From assembly GCF_000179915.2 (NCBI RefSeq), contig NC_014963.1, positions 372,001 through 436,000 on the forward strand: DNA of 64,000 nt, given 5' to 3'. This DNA comes from Terriglobus saanensis SP1PR4 (GTDB taxonomy: Bacteria; Acidobacteriota; Terriglobia; Terriglobales; Acidobacteriaceae). Under the pieces are notes generated by a model. The model made no database searches and had not been told where the DNA came from. It was given only the letters and a program-made list of their open reading frames with translations. Below are positions 40,348 through 49,987 of the stretch, one piece after another; position 1 is the first letter of the stretch; every line of letters begins with the position of its first letter. The position numbers were made by a program, and so were the translations under genes.

Positions 40348-43300
40348 TTAATCGCCAGCCGCGAAGGCTTCATCTTCGTGAGCGTGTTTCGCAAACTCGC
40401 GGTCTGCTTCTTCGGTATGGAAGTATTTGCGGCCGATGCGGTCGAAGAAGAGGTATACGACCGGGGTGGTAAAGAGGGTGAGCACCTGCGAGACGATCAG
40501 GCCGCCGACGATCGTGATACCCAGGGGGCGGCGGAGCTCCGAACCGGTGCCGCTGCCGAGGGCGAGCGGAACGCCTCCGAGGAGCGCGGCCATGGTCGTC
40601 ATCATGATGGGGCGGAAGCGAAGGAGGCAGGCCTGGTAGATGGCTTCTTCGGGAGTCTTACCCTGTTCGCGCTCGGCTTCCAGGGCGAAATCGATCATCA
40701 TGATGGCGTTCTTCTTCACAATACCGATCAGGAGAATACAGCCTATAAGCGCGATCACGGACATGTCCGTCCCGGTGAGTTGGAGGGCGAGAATCGCGCC
40801 CACGCCGGCGGAAGGAAGCGTCGAAAGGATCGTGATCGGGTGGATATAGCTCTCGTACAGAACGCCGAGGACGATGTACACCGTAATCAGAGCCGCGAGG
40901 ATGAGGACCGGTTCGTTGGCAAGCGAGGCTTCAAAGGAAGCTGCTGTGCCCTGGAACTGGGCGTTCACCGAAAGGGGAATGTTGAGCTCTTTTTCCGCTT
41001 TGCGCACGGCGTCTACAGCGTCTCCGATGGACGCTCCGGGTGCGAGATTGAAGGATAGGTTGACCGCAGGAAACTGGCCCTGATGCGAGATGACGAGCGA
41101 GGCGTTCTTCTGCTCGAAGTGAGTAAACGTCGAAAGCGGGACCTGCGTGCCATTGGAGCTCTTGACGTAAATCTGATCGAGCGCCGCAGGGTTCCGCTGG
41201 AACTTGGGCGAGACTTCCAGGATCACGTGGTACTGGTTCTGCTGCGTGAAGATGGTGGAGACCTGGCGCTGACCGAAGGCGTCGTAGAGCGTGTCGTCGA
41301 TGTTCTGCGGCGTAATGCCGAGACGCGAGGCAGTGTCGCGGTCGATGGCGAGCGCGGCTTCCAGGCCTTCAATCTGCTGATCGCTGGCGACGTCGGCGAG
41401 CGGCTTCAAGGTCTTGAATTTATTGAGAATGCGGTTGGACCACTCCGCGAGTTCGTCCGTATTCGCGTCTTCAATCGCGTACTGATACTGGGTACGTGCC
41501 GTACGGTTTTCTACGGTGAGGTCCTGCAGCGGCTGCATGTAGGCCGTGATGCCGATGACCTGGCTGAGGTTCGATTGCAGGCGGTGAATGATCTCTGAGG
41601 CGGACTTGGAGCGAAGCTCACGGTCCTTGAGGTCGATCTGGATACGTCCGGAGTTGAGCGTGGTGTTGGTCGCGTCAATCCCGATGTAGGAGGAGATGCT
41701 CTGGACGTCCGGGTCTTCAAGGATCTTGGCTGCGAGTGCCTGTTGCCGCTGGCTCATGGCATCGAAGGAGATCGACTGGGGAGCATCGGTGATGGCGAGG
41801 ATCTCGCCCGTGTCCTGCACAGGGAAGAAGCCCTTTTGCACGTAAAGGAAAAGAAGAACGGTTGCCGCGAAGGTGGCCAGCGTCACAAGGAGGGTGAAGG
41901 TCTGGTGGCGCAACACCCAGCGCACACCGACGGCGTACTTGTCGATGACGGCGTTGAACCACTCTTCCGACTTCTTGTAGAGCTTGCCCTTTTGATCTTC
42001 CGGGGTGTGCTTCAGGAGCTTCGACGCCATCATCGGTGTGAGCGTGAGGGAGACGACGGCGGAGACAAGGATGGTGACGGAGAGGGTGACGGCAAACTCG
42101 CGGAAGAGGCGGCCGACAATATCTCCCATGAAAAGAAGTGGGATCAATACGGCGATGAGCGAGATGGTCAGCGAAAGGATCGTGAAACCGATCTGCTCGG
42201 AGCCTTTGAGCGCGGCGTCGAGGGGAGATTCGCCCATCTCCAGGTAACGGTCGATGTTTTCGACCATGACGATGGCATCGTCCACAACGAAACCTGTAGA
42301 GATGGTCAGGGCCATGAGAGAAAGGTTGTCGAGCGTGTATCCCAGCAGGTACATCACGCCGAAGGTGCCCACGATGGAGAGCGGGACGGCTACGGAGGGG
42401 ATGATGGTGGCGCGGACGGAGCGCAGGAAAAGGAAGATCACCAGAATGACGAGGCCGATCGTAAGTAGGAGCTCGAACTGAACGTCCTTGACCGACGCGC
42501 GGATGGTGTTAGTCCGGTCGGTCAGAACTTCCACCTTGACCGAGGCTGGAAGCGTTGCCTGCAGCTTGGGGAGGAGCGCTTCGATACGGTCGACGACACC
42601 GATGATGTTGGCGCCCGGCTGGCGCTGAATATTGACGATGACGGCGGGATGGGTGAACGCGGGCTGGCCGTTCTGCGCAGGACGGCCCATCCATGCGGCC
42701 TGGAAGAGGTTTTCCGCACCATCCAGGGAGTTGGCTACATCGGAGAGACGGACGGCGTTGCCATTGCGGTAAGCGATGATGACGTTCGCATAGTCCGCGG
42801 AGGAGAGAAGCTGATCGTTCGCTCCGATGGTGAAGGCCTGGTGCGCTCCGTTGATGTTGCCCTTCGCCTGATCGACGTTGGCGGAGGCAAGCGCTGTGCG
42901 GATATCTTCCAGCGACAGGCCATAGTTGGCCAGCGCCATGGGATTGGCCTGGATACGGACGCCGGGCTTCTGTCCGCCTGCGATGGAGACGAGACCGACG
43001 CCGGAGAGCTGCGAGATCTTCTGGGCGAGAATGGTGTCGGCCAGATCCTCGACTTTGGTCAGTTCAAGGGTATCCGAGGTAAGCGCAAGGGTAAGGATGG
43101 GCGCATCCGCCGGGTTCACCTTGGAGTAGATCGGCGGGTTCGGCAGGTCCTTTGGCAGATAGCTGGTGGCGGCGTTGATGGCCGCCTGCACATCCTGCTG
43201 GGCGACGTCGATCGATTCTTCCAGAGAAAACTGAAGGGTAATGATCGAGCCACCGCCGGAGGAGGTGGAGTTCATCTGGGTCAGGCCGGGAATCTGGCCG

Positions 43301-43512
43301 AACTGCCGCTCAAGCGGGCCAGTGACGGCAGAGGACATGACCTCGGGGCTGGCGCCGGGGTAGAAGGTCTGGACCTGGATGGTGGGGTAATCCACCTGTG
43401 GCAGAGCGGAGACGGGAAGCTGAAAGTACGCCACGCCGCCCGCAAGCAGGATCGCCACCATCAGAAGCGCGGTGGCGACGGGCCGAAGAATAAACGGCCG
43501 CGAAGGGCTCAT
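40348..43512 (-). CDS. mdtB: RND efflux pump permease (MdtB/AcrB-like)
   Basis: The 1054-residue protein is a standard HAE1/MdtB-like RND permease: FILRPVATALLMVAILLAGGVAYFQLP at the N-terminus, LPQVDYPTIQVQTFYPGASPEVMSS, the proton-relay helix FVVDDAIVMVENIDRYLE and the C-terminal RFRPIMMTTMAALLGGVPLALG. It lacks the insert and N-terminal extension of its paralogue. In MdtABC two different permeases form a heterotrimer, and the paired genes here suggest the same. Its ATG overlaps the stop of the adaptor gene (ATGA), so translation is coupled. Confidence 0.94.
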   Translation of the reverse strand: MSPSRPFILRPVATALLMVAILLAGGVAYFQLPVSALPQVDYPTIQVQTFYPGASPEVMSSAVTGPLERQFGQIPGLTQMNSTSSGGGSIITLQFSLEESIDVAQQDVQAAINAATSYLPKDLPNPPIYSKVNPADAPILTLALTSDTLELTKVEDLADTILAQKISQLSGVGLVSIAGGQKPGVRIQANPMALANYGLSLEDIRTALASANVDQAKGNINGAHQAFTIGANDQLLSSADYANVIIAYRNGNAVRLSDVANSLDGAENLFQAAWMGRPAQNGQPAFTHPAVIVNIQRQPGANIIGVVDRIEALLPKLQATLPASVKVEVLTDRTNTIRASVKDVQFELLLTIGLVILVIFLFLRSVRATIIPSVAVPLSIVGTFGVMYLLGYTLDNLSLMALTISTGFVVDDAIVMVENIDRYLEMGESPLDAALKGSEQIGFTILSLTISLIAVLIPLLFMGDIVGRLFREFAVTLSVTILVSAVVSLTLTPMMASKLLKHTPEDQKGKLYKKSEEWFNAVIDKYAVGVRWVLRHQTFTLLVTLATFAATVLLFLYVQKGFFPVQDTGEILAITDAPQSISFDAMSQRQQALAAKILEDPDVQSISSYIGIDATNTTLNSGRIQIDLKDRELRSKSASEIIHRLQSNLSQVIGITAYMQPLQDLTVENRTARTQYQYAIEDANTDELAEWSNRILNKFKTLKPLADVASDQQIEGLEAALAIDRDTASRLGITPQNIDDTLYDAFGQRQVSTIFTQQNQYHVILEVSPKFQRNPAALDQIYVKSSNGTQVPLSTFTHFEQKNASLVISHQGQFPAVNLSFNLAPGASIGDAVDAVRKAEKELNIPLSVNAQFQGTAASFEASLANEPVLILAALITVYIVLGVLYESYIHPITILSTLPSAGVGAILALQLTGTDMSVIALIGCILLIGIVKKNAIMMIDFALEAEREQGKTPEEAIYQACLLRFRPIMMTTMAALLGGVPLALGSGTGSELRRPLGITIVGGLIVSQVLTLFTTPVVYLFFDRIGRKYFHTEEADREFAKHAHEDEAFAAGD

Positions 43513-45155
43513 GGCTGGGTGGCTCCGTTCCCGTTCTGCTGCTTCTTATGCGTACTGCTGTTTGGAAGTTGTGCTGCTCCGTTGGGATGGGTCTTTTGCG
43601 GAGGTGTCTTCGAGGAACCGTTCGGATTGGAGCCGAGGGGCTTGGCCGAAGACTTTGAGCGAGCACCCGTGGTGTCGTTCTCGTGCGGCAGGACCTTGCT
43701 TCCGTCGCGGAGCTTCTCCTGTCCGTCGATGACGACGGCTTCGCCAGGACGCAGACCGGAATCGAGGATGATCTGGGAACCCTGCGTCAGGTCGACTTTT
43801 ACAGGACGAGCCTGGACAGGGTACGCCTGCTGCTGCTGATGCTGGCTGGCAGGGGTTGCAGCGGCGGCGGGAGCCGTCTTTCCGGTGCCTGTGGGCGTCT
43901 GCTGCACGGGGTGCTGCTTGTCGACCACGTAGACAAAGTTGCCGGTGGTGCCGGTCTGCAGAGCAGCGGCCGGAATCACGATGGCGTTGTTGCGCGTTTC
44001 GAGGATCAGACGCGTGTTGACGAACTGATTCGGAAAGAGGGCATTGTCGTCGTTGGCGAAGACGGCCTTCAGCTTTGCGGTGCCCGTGGTGGTATCGATC
44101 TGGTTATCGACGGTCAGCAGCGTGCCGGTCGCAATCTTTTCTGTGTTGCTGCGGTCCCAGGCTTCCACCACCAGGCGATGGCCGCCCTTCATGCCGTCGA
44201 AGACCTGGGGAAGCTGATCTTCCGGAACCGTAAAGATCACGGAGATCGGCTGGACCTGCGTAATCACGAGCAGACCGGTGGACGAGCTGGCGGAGACCAT
44301 GTTGCCGAGATCGACCTGGCGGAGGCCCACAATCCCGGAGATCGGGGCGGTGATGCGGGTGTAGCTGAGATTGACCTTGGCGGCCTGGATCGCGGCCTGG
44401 TCGCCTTCGATGGTTCCCACGGACTGGCCTGCTGTCGACTGCTGGGTCTGTTCCGACTCGCGCGAGACGACGCCAGCGTTATAGAGGGCGGTGTAGCGAT
44501 TGGCCTGGCTTTTAGCCAGAGCGGCATTGGCCTGATCGCGAGAGAGATTCCCTTGGGCCTGGGCGAGAGCTGCCTGGTAGGGGGCTGGGTCAATTTGGAT
44601 AAGGAGTTGACCCTGCTTGACTTGTTGCCCTTCGACAAAGTGGATGCCGGTGATCTGTCCGTCTACGCGGCTTTTGAGGGTGACAGTGTTGTAGGCCGTC
44701 ACGGTGCCAAGTGCCGTGAGATAAATTGGAATAGAACGTAGTCCAACGGTGTCTATAGTCACAGGAACAGGACGGTCGGCCTGAGCTGCGCTCTTGGCAG
44801 CCTGCTGTTGTTCGGCTGTTTTGTTGCTTCGGATGCGCCAGACGACGAACGCAATCGCGCCGAGGATTACCAGGGAGACGATCACCATGCGGATCCATCC
44901 GCCCCCTGCCTTGTGTTCGGCCGGAGGGTTATTTCCCGGCATTCCATCCGAAGAGGGGGATGCGTGGGCTGGCAACTCGTGCGCGGGATCGAGTAGTGGA
45001 ACAGCGTTCAAACCGGTCTGTGCTTCGGACTCGCTGGGCGATTGCATGTAGTGTGTTGGGACCATCCCTGTAGAGTTGGAGGACGCGGGATTGTAAGTCT
45101 CCGGTTTCCTAACGATAAATGAAGTAGACGGATAAGAGGCGCTTTCGGTTTCCAT
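43509..45155 (-). CDS. mdtA: RND periplasmic adaptor (MdtA-like membrane fusion protein)
   Basis: The 548-residue protein has a cytoplasmic head of about 85 residues, a membrane helix (IRMVIVSLVILGAIAFVVWRI), the lipoyl halves (LKSRVDGQITGIHFVEGQQVKQGQLL and ITAPISGIVGLRQVDLGNMV), a helical hairpin and beta-barrel, then a long Gln/Pro/Ser/Asn-rich tail of about 120 residues. It would link the RND permeases to an outer-membrane channel, which is not in this window. The gene is first in the operon. The Shine-Dalgarno before ATG 45155 is weak, and a start further in (MVPTHYMQ) is possible. Confidence 0.9.
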   Translation of the reverse strand: METESASYPSTSFIVRKPETYNPASSNSTGMVPTHYMQSPSESEAQTGLNAVPLLDPAHELPAHASPSSDGMPGNNPPAEHKAGGGWIRMVIVSLVILGAIAFVVWRIRSNKTAEQQQAAKSAAQADRPVPVTIDTVGLRSIPIYLTALGTVTAYNTVTLKSRVDGQITGIHFVEGQQVKQGQLLIQIDPAPYQAALAQAQGNLSRDQANAALAKSQANRYTALYNAGVVSRESEQTQQSTAGQSVGTIEGDQAAIQAAKVNLSYTRITAPISGIVGLRQVDLGNMVSASSSTGLLVITQVQPISVIFTVPEDQLPQVFDGMKGGHRLVVEAWDRSNTEKIATGTLLTVDNQIDTTTGTAKLKAVFANDDNALFPNQFVNTRLILETRNNAIVIPAAALQTGTTGNFVYVVDKQHPVQQTPTGTGKTAPAAAATPASQHQQQQAYPVQARPVKVDLTQGSQIILDSGLRPGEAVVIDGQEKLRDGSKVLPHENDTTGARSKSSAKPLGSNPNGSSKTPPQKTHPNGAAQLPNSSTHKKQQNGNGATQP

Positions 45156-45275
45156 TCGTACTGAATTGCGCGTTCTTGTCGCGCAAAGGTTCCAGCAAAA
45201 GTACCGTTACTCCCTATAATCGCGGGTGAGGCTTTGAAGACTGGCATGGCAGAAGTGAGTTCACGGGAAGGAACG

Positions 45276-46784
45276 ATGCCCACGGCGCCGCCTTCGGGGC
45301 CCACATCGGTCCCCCTCTGTGTCGACTTGGACGGGACCCTGGTGAAGAGCGACACGCTGATGGACGCCGCCATGGCGCTTTGGCGCAAGGAGCCACTGTC
45401 TCCGCTGAAATGGCCAGCCTGGATCGCACAGGGAAAAGCGGGTCTGAAACACGAGATCACCCGACGGGTCGATCTGGATGTGGAGCATCTTCCTTATAAT
45501 CAGCCACTTCTGGCGTATCTGCGAGAGGAGTATTTCGCAGGGCGAAAGATCTATCTTGCGACCGCAGCGAATGGGGCCCTGGCACAGCGAGTGGCGGAGC
45601 ATCTTGGAATCTTCGCGGGGGTTCTGGCCTCCGACGGAAAGCTGAACCTGGCAGGAAAGAACAAGTTGGCGGCGTTTGAAGCTCAGTTCCCGGACGGCTT
45701 CACCTATATAGGGAACGCATTGCCGGACCGGCACCTCCTGCGCAAGAGTGTGGACCCGATGGTGGCGAACCCGCACATGCGTCTGCTGCGCGTCATGCGG
45801 AGCGACGGGGTCAAACCGGTCCGCACGTTTGAAGACCGTGCCTCGGGTTTGAAAGCCTTCGTCAAAGCGGTGCGTCTGCACCAGTGGGCGAAGAACACCC
45901 TGGTCTTTGTGCCTATGCTTCTGGCCCATTCCGCCTCGCCGAACCGTTTAGCGGCCGTGGTGATGGCGTTCTTCAGCCTCGGTTTCTGCGCGTCTGCGAC
46001 CTACATCATTAATGACCTGCTGGACATCGAGGCCGACCGCAAGCATCCGCGCAAGCGGAGACGCGCCTTTGCTGCGGGCGATCTTTCGCCGGTTGCCGGT
46101 GTGGGGATCGTGGTGGTGTTCTTTGCGATCTCTATCTCGCTCGCGCTGCTTTTGCCGAAGGTCTACGCTTCGCTGCCGGGAGAAGCTGGGATCTATGAGG
46201 TCCTGGGACATCCGCTGCGCTTCGCGCTGTGGCTCTCTGTCTATACGGTGTCCACGCTGGCGTATTCGGTGCGTTTGAAGCGGATGATGCTGGTGGACGT
46301 CATGGTGCTGAGCGGCCTGTACACGCTGCGTATGCTGGCGGGATCGGCTGCCGCGGGTGTTCAGATTTCGACATGGCTGGCGGCGTTTTCTATCTTCTTC
46401 TTCCTGTCGCTGGCTTTCGTGAAGCGGTTCAGTGAACTTTTTATGCTCGCCGGAAATTCCGAGAGCGACGACGATATCAAACCGAGCGGGCGCGGCTATC
46501 GGCTGAGCGATATGGAGCAGGTGCGCAGCTTTGGTACATCCGCCGGATATGCCAGCGTGGTCGTCCTGACGATGTATATCTCCAGTCTGGATTCACCCCT
46601 GCTGTATCAGCATCCGCGCAAACTCTGGCTGCTGGCTCCGATTTTGCTGCTCTGGCTGAGCAGGGTGTGGCTGCTGGCCAGTCGCGGAGAGATGCACGAA
46701 GACCCAGTGGTCTACGCCCTCACCGACAAGAGAAGCTGGTTGCTGGGTGCGTTGTGCGCGTTCGTGGTGTGGTGGGCGCTGTAG
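45276..46784 (+). CDS. HAD-like phosphatase fused to UbiA prenyltransferase
   Basis: The product (502 residues) joins an N-terminal HAD domain (LCVDLDGTLVKSDTLMDAA, then AVAANGALAQ-like TAANGALAQ, and GFTYIGNALPDRHLL) of about 200 residues to a C-terminal UbiA-type membrane domain (KAVRLHQWAKNTLVFVPML, then YIINDLLDIEADRKHPRKR with the Asp-rich site, about eight helices). UbiA members transfer prenyl groups; this HAD-UbiA arrangement resembles the decaprenyl-phosphate phosphoribosyltransferase type used for arabinose donors. ATG 45276 is preferred because GGAAGGA lies just upstream. It is divergent from the efflux operon and 22 bases before pheS. Confidence 0.85.
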   Translation: MPTAPPSGPTSVPLCVDLDGTLVKSDTLMDAAMALWRKEPLSPLKWPAWIAQGKAGLKHEITRRVDLDVEHLPYNQPLLAYLREEYFAGRKIYLATAANGALAQRVAEHLGIFAGVLASDGKLNLAGKNKLAAFEAQFPDGFTYIGNALPDRHLLRKSVDPMVANPHMRLLRVMRSDGVKPVRTFEDRASGLKAFVKAVRLHQWAKNTLVFVPMLLAHSASPNRLAAVVMAFFSLGFCASATYIINDLLDIEADRKHPRKRRRAFAAGDLSPVAGVGIVVVFFAISISLALLLPKVYASLPGEAGIYEVLGHPLRFALWLSVYTVSTLAYSVRLKRMMLVDVMVLSGLYTLRMLAGSAAAGVQISTWLAAFSIFFFLSLAFVKRFSELFMLAGNSESDDDIKPSGRGYRLSDMEQVRSFGTSAGYASVVVLTMYISSLDSPLLYQHPRKLWLLAPILLLWLSRVWLLASRGEMHEDPVVYALTDKRSWLLGALCAFVVWWAL

Positions 46785-46806
46785 TGCTCTATTCTGTAAA
46801 GACGTT

Positions 46807-47916
46807 ATGAGTGATGTGATTCCACAACTAAGCGCGTACGACGACGCTGCGCTGGACGCCGCGTTTCGTTCGCTGATCGAACAGGTACAGGCCGGAGCGT
46901 CGTCGCTGTCGACGGCAGAGGCGCAGGAAGCCTTCCGTCTGGAATGGCTGGGACGCAAGCAGGGCCGCTTGAAGCTGGTGAGCGATGTCTGGCTGAAGAC
47001 GGCTCCTGTCGAAGCGAAAAAAGCTCTGGGAAAACGGTTCAACGATCTCAAAGCCGCGATTGAAAATGCTCTGGAGAGCGGCGCGGGCGCTACGAGGGCC
47101 TCTGGCCCCGCGCTCGATGTCACCCTTCCAGGGATTGCGCGTCGCATCGGTATAGAGCATCCGCTGACGCGTACGATGCGCGAGGTGGTGCAGGTCTTCC
47201 AGGCGCTGGGGTATTCGATTGCGCTTGGGCCTGAAGTTGAGTCCGATTTTTACAACTTTGAAGCGCTGAATTTTCCGCAGAACCATCCCGCGCGCGATAC
47301 GCAGGACACTCTGGTCATCGCGGACCAGCAGGGCAAGCCTGGACGCGACCGCCTGCTGATGCGGACGCACACTTCGCCCGTGCAGATTCGCACGATGCTG
47401 GCGCAGGATCCTCCGCTGCGGATCGTTGTGCCGGGCAAGGTGCATCGCAACGATGAAAGCGATGCGACGCACTCGCCAATCTTCCACCAGATAGAAGGTC
47501 TCTGCGTGGATACGAATATTACCTTCTCCGATCTGAAGGGCACACTCGATCACGCGATGAAGACGCTCTTCGGCAGCGGCGTGAAGACGCGGTTCTTTCC
47601 TTCGTTCTTTCCGTTTACGGAGCCGAGCGCGGACGTGCAGATCTCGTGCATCTTCTGCGGCGGAAGCGGTTGCCGCAAGTGCAAGCACTCCGGCTGGATT
47701 GAACTGCTGGGTTGCGGCATGGTGGACCCTGCGGTGTTCGAGGCAGTCAATCAGCGCCGCGCCGAGATGGGTATGGATGCCGCCTACGATCCGAAGCGCA
47801 TTAGTGGGTTCGCGTTTGGTATGGGCGTGGACCGCATTGCGATGATGCTTTCGGGTGCGACGGATATTGGTTTGTTTTACTCGGGTGACTTGCGGTTTTT
47901 GGAGAGTTTCGCGTGA
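46807..47916 (+). CDS. pheS: Phenylalanyl-tRNA synthetase alpha subunit
   Basis: The 369-residue protein has the N-terminal coiled-coil (residues 1-100), LGRKQGRLKLV, and the class II core: HPLTRTMREVVQVFQALGY, MRTHTSPVQIRTM, PGKVHRNDESDATHSPIFHQIEGL, FFPFTEPSADVQISC and the motif 3 region GFAFGMGVDRIAMMLSG. It forms the alpha2-beta2 enzyme with PheT, whose gene overlaps its stop codon by 4 bases (GTGA). The Shine-Dalgarno before the ATG is poor. Confidence 0.96.
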   Translation: MSDVIPQLSAYDDAALDAAFRSLIEQVQAGASSLSTAEAQEAFRLEWLGRKQGRLKLVSDVWLKTAPVEAKKALGKRFNDLKAAIENALESGAGATRASGPALDVTLPGIARRIGIEHPLTRTMREVVQVFQALGYSIALGPEVESDFYNFEALNFPQNHPARDTQDTLVIADQQGKPGRDRLLMRTHTSPVQIRTMLAQDPPLRIVVPGKVHRNDESDATHSPIFHQIEGLCVDTNITFSDLKGTLDHAMKTLFGSGVKTRFFPSFFPFTEPSADVQISCIFCGGSGCRKCKHSGWIELLGCGMVDPAVFEAVNQRRAEMGMDAAYDPKRISGFAFGMGVDRIAMMLSGATDIGLFYSGDLRFLESFA

Positions 47917-49979
47917 AGATTCTTAGTTCGTGGTTGCGCGAATTCCTTCCTTCCTTGACCGTCGATGATCACCATCTCGCCGAAGACCTGACGTTGCGTG
48001 GTATCGCGGTTGAAGGTGTGCATGAAGTTGAGGGTGGCCATCTGTTTGAGATGGACATCACGACGAACCGCGTCGATGCGATGAACCACTATGGTGTGGC
48101 GCGCGAGGCGGCGGCGATCTACGGCATTCCCTTGATGAAGATCGAGGACGACTGCCATGCGGCGACGACGGGCGACGGATATCCCGTGCGCATCGAAGCG
48201 GAGGATCTCTGCGGTCGCTTTACGGCGCAGGTGGTGCGCGGCGTGAATGTGGCTGCGTCCACGGGCCTGATGGCGGAGCGCTTTGCGCAGCTGGGGCAGA
48301 AGCCGATCTCCAATGTGGTGGATGTGACGAACTACACGTGGCTGGCGATGGGGCATCCCACGCATGCCTTCGATCTCGACACGCTGGAGGGCGCGATTGT
48401 GGTGCGTCGTGCGCGCGAGGGAGAGAAGCTGCATCTGCTGGATGGCTCCGAGAAGACGCTGACGGCGGAGGATCTTGTCGTTGCCGATGAGAAGAAGGCG
48501 CTTGCGCTCGCGGGCGTGATGGGCGGATGGGATTCCCGCGTTACGGAGTCGACGAAGAATGTTCTGGTGGAAGCTGCGTGGTTCGACCAGGCGGCGATTC
48601 GCGCGAGTTCGAAGCGGCACGGTCTGCACACGGATGCGAGTCACAGGTTCGAGCGCGGTGCGGATTTCGCTGCGGCTCCCGTGGCGAATCGTTACGTGGT
48701 GAAGAAGCTGGTGGAGTGGTGCGGAGGTACGGCTGAAGGTGGGATGACCGATATCGTGGTCTCTGCCATCGAGGCACGCACAGCGAAGCGCCCGCACATC
48801 GCGATGAGCGCTGAAGAAGTGCGGCGGCTGCTTGGTACGACACTCGAAGGCGGTCTAGTCTCCGCGGATGACATTGAGAAGTATCTTGAGGCGTTGGGTT
48901 GCGGTCTGCGGCCTGCGGCGATCGTGGGAACGTACGAGGTCGCGCTGCCGAGCTGGCGTCTGGACCTGGAGCGCGAGATCGATCTGATTGAAGAGGTCGC
49001 GCGCGTCTACGGCTACAACCGCTTTGCCGATACGCTGCCTGCATTCTCTGGCGGCATCATCGCTCTGCCGCATGTCGAGCAGGAGCGCGTTCTGCGCGAG
49101 ACACTGCGCGGTCTTGGCTGGAGTGAAGTGATCGGGAGTACCTTCTGTTCCGAAGCGGACGCGGCGACGTTTGCCGGGGAGAAGGGCGTGGTTGCGATGG
49201 GCAATCCGCTGAATGCCGAGGCGGGTGTGCTGCGTCCTTCGCTTTTGCCTGGTGCGGTCACCATGCTGGCGGGAAATCTGAACCGCGATGTGCGCGAGGC
49301 GCGGGTCTTCGAGATAGGTGCTGTGTTTACGGGATCGACGGCAGAGGTTCACGAAGAGCCTTCGCTTGCGCTCGCGGCATATGGTGGCGCCCGTGCCACG
49401 CAGACGATCTCGGAACGCGATGCATTGTTCTTTGAGATGAAGGGCGCTGTGGAAGGTCTGTTGGCGAAGTTCGCACCGGTTGGTGTGAGTTATGAAGCCA
49501 GCCCTTTGCCTGCGTGGATGGAGCCTGGGCGCGGTGCGCGCGTGTTGCGTGGCGGCGAAGAGATTGCCGTGATCGGCGAACTGAGTGCGGCGATTGCAGA
49601 GAAGCGCAAGCTGAAGCAGGTGGTGGTGCTCGGCGAAGTGCGCGCCGTGAAGCTGTTGGCGACGCCTCTGCGTACACCGCTGGCGAAGGAGCCTTCGCGC
49701 TTTCAGGCAGTGGATCGTGATCTCTCGTTCTTGTTCTCCGACGCTGTGCGTTGGGGCGCGATTGAATCGGCAATTCGCGGCGTAGGTGCAGCGGAGCTCG
49801 TCTCCGTGGAGCCATTGGAGATCTTCCGAGGCAAGACGGTTGCGGAGGGCGAGTATTCGCTGTTGCTGCGTATCGTTTTACAGGCAGCGGATCGTACGCT
49901 GCGTGAGGATGAAGTGACCGGTATTGTCGAACGAGTGACGCAGGCGCTCGCATCGCTTGGTGGAAAACAGCGGGCTTAG
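47913..49979 (+). CDS. pheT: Phenylalanyl-tRNA synthetase beta subunit, lacking the EMAP-type tRNA-binding domain
   Basis: The 688-residue protein starts at a GTG overlapping the pheS stop. It has B1/B3/B4 domains (FEMDITTNRVDAMNHYGVAREAAAIYG, NVVDVTNYTWLAMGHPTHAFD), the B5 domain, the inactive class II core (EVARVYGYNRFADTLP...) and the C-terminal ferredoxin-like anticodon-binding domain (RFQAVDRDLSFLFSDAVRWG). After VEGVHEVEG it passes straight to HLFEMDITTNR, so the tRNA-binding insertion of about 110 residues found in most bacterial PheT (about 795 residues) is missing. The rest is intact, so the enzyme is probably functional. Confidence 0.94.
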   Translation: MKILSSWLREFLPSLTVDDHHLAEDLTLRGIAVEGVHEVEGGHLFEMDITTNRVDAMNHYGVAREAAAIYGIPLMKIEDDCHAATTGDGYPVRIEAEDLCGRFTAQVVRGVNVAASTGLMAERFAQLGQKPISNVVDVTNYTWLAMGHPTHAFDLDTLEGAIVVRRAREGEKLHLLDGSEKTLTAEDLVVADEKKALALAGVMGGWDSRVTESTKNVLVEAAWFDQAAIRASSKRHGLHTDASHRFERGADFAAAPVANRYVVKKLVEWCGGTAEGGMTDIVVSAIEARTAKRPHIAMSAEEVRRLLGTTLEGGLVSADDIEKYLEALGCGLRPAAIVGTYEVALPSWRLDLEREIDLIEEVARVYGYNRFADTLPAFSGGIIALPHVEQERVLRETLRGLGWSEVIGSTFCSEADAATFAGEKGVVAMGNPLNAEAGVLRPSLLPGAVTMLAGNLNRDVREARVFEIGAVFTGSTAEVHEEPSLALAAYGGARATQTISERDALFFEMKGAVEGLLAKFAPVGVSYEASPLPAWMEPGRGARVLRGGEEIAVIGELSAAIAEKRKLKQVVVLGEVRAVKLLATPLRTPLAKEPSRFQAVDRDLSFLFSDAVRWGAIESAIRGVGAAELVSVEPLEIFRGKTVAEGEYSLLLRIVLQAADRTLREDEVTGIVERVTQALASLGGKQRA

Positions 49980-49987
49980 TTTTCCAG

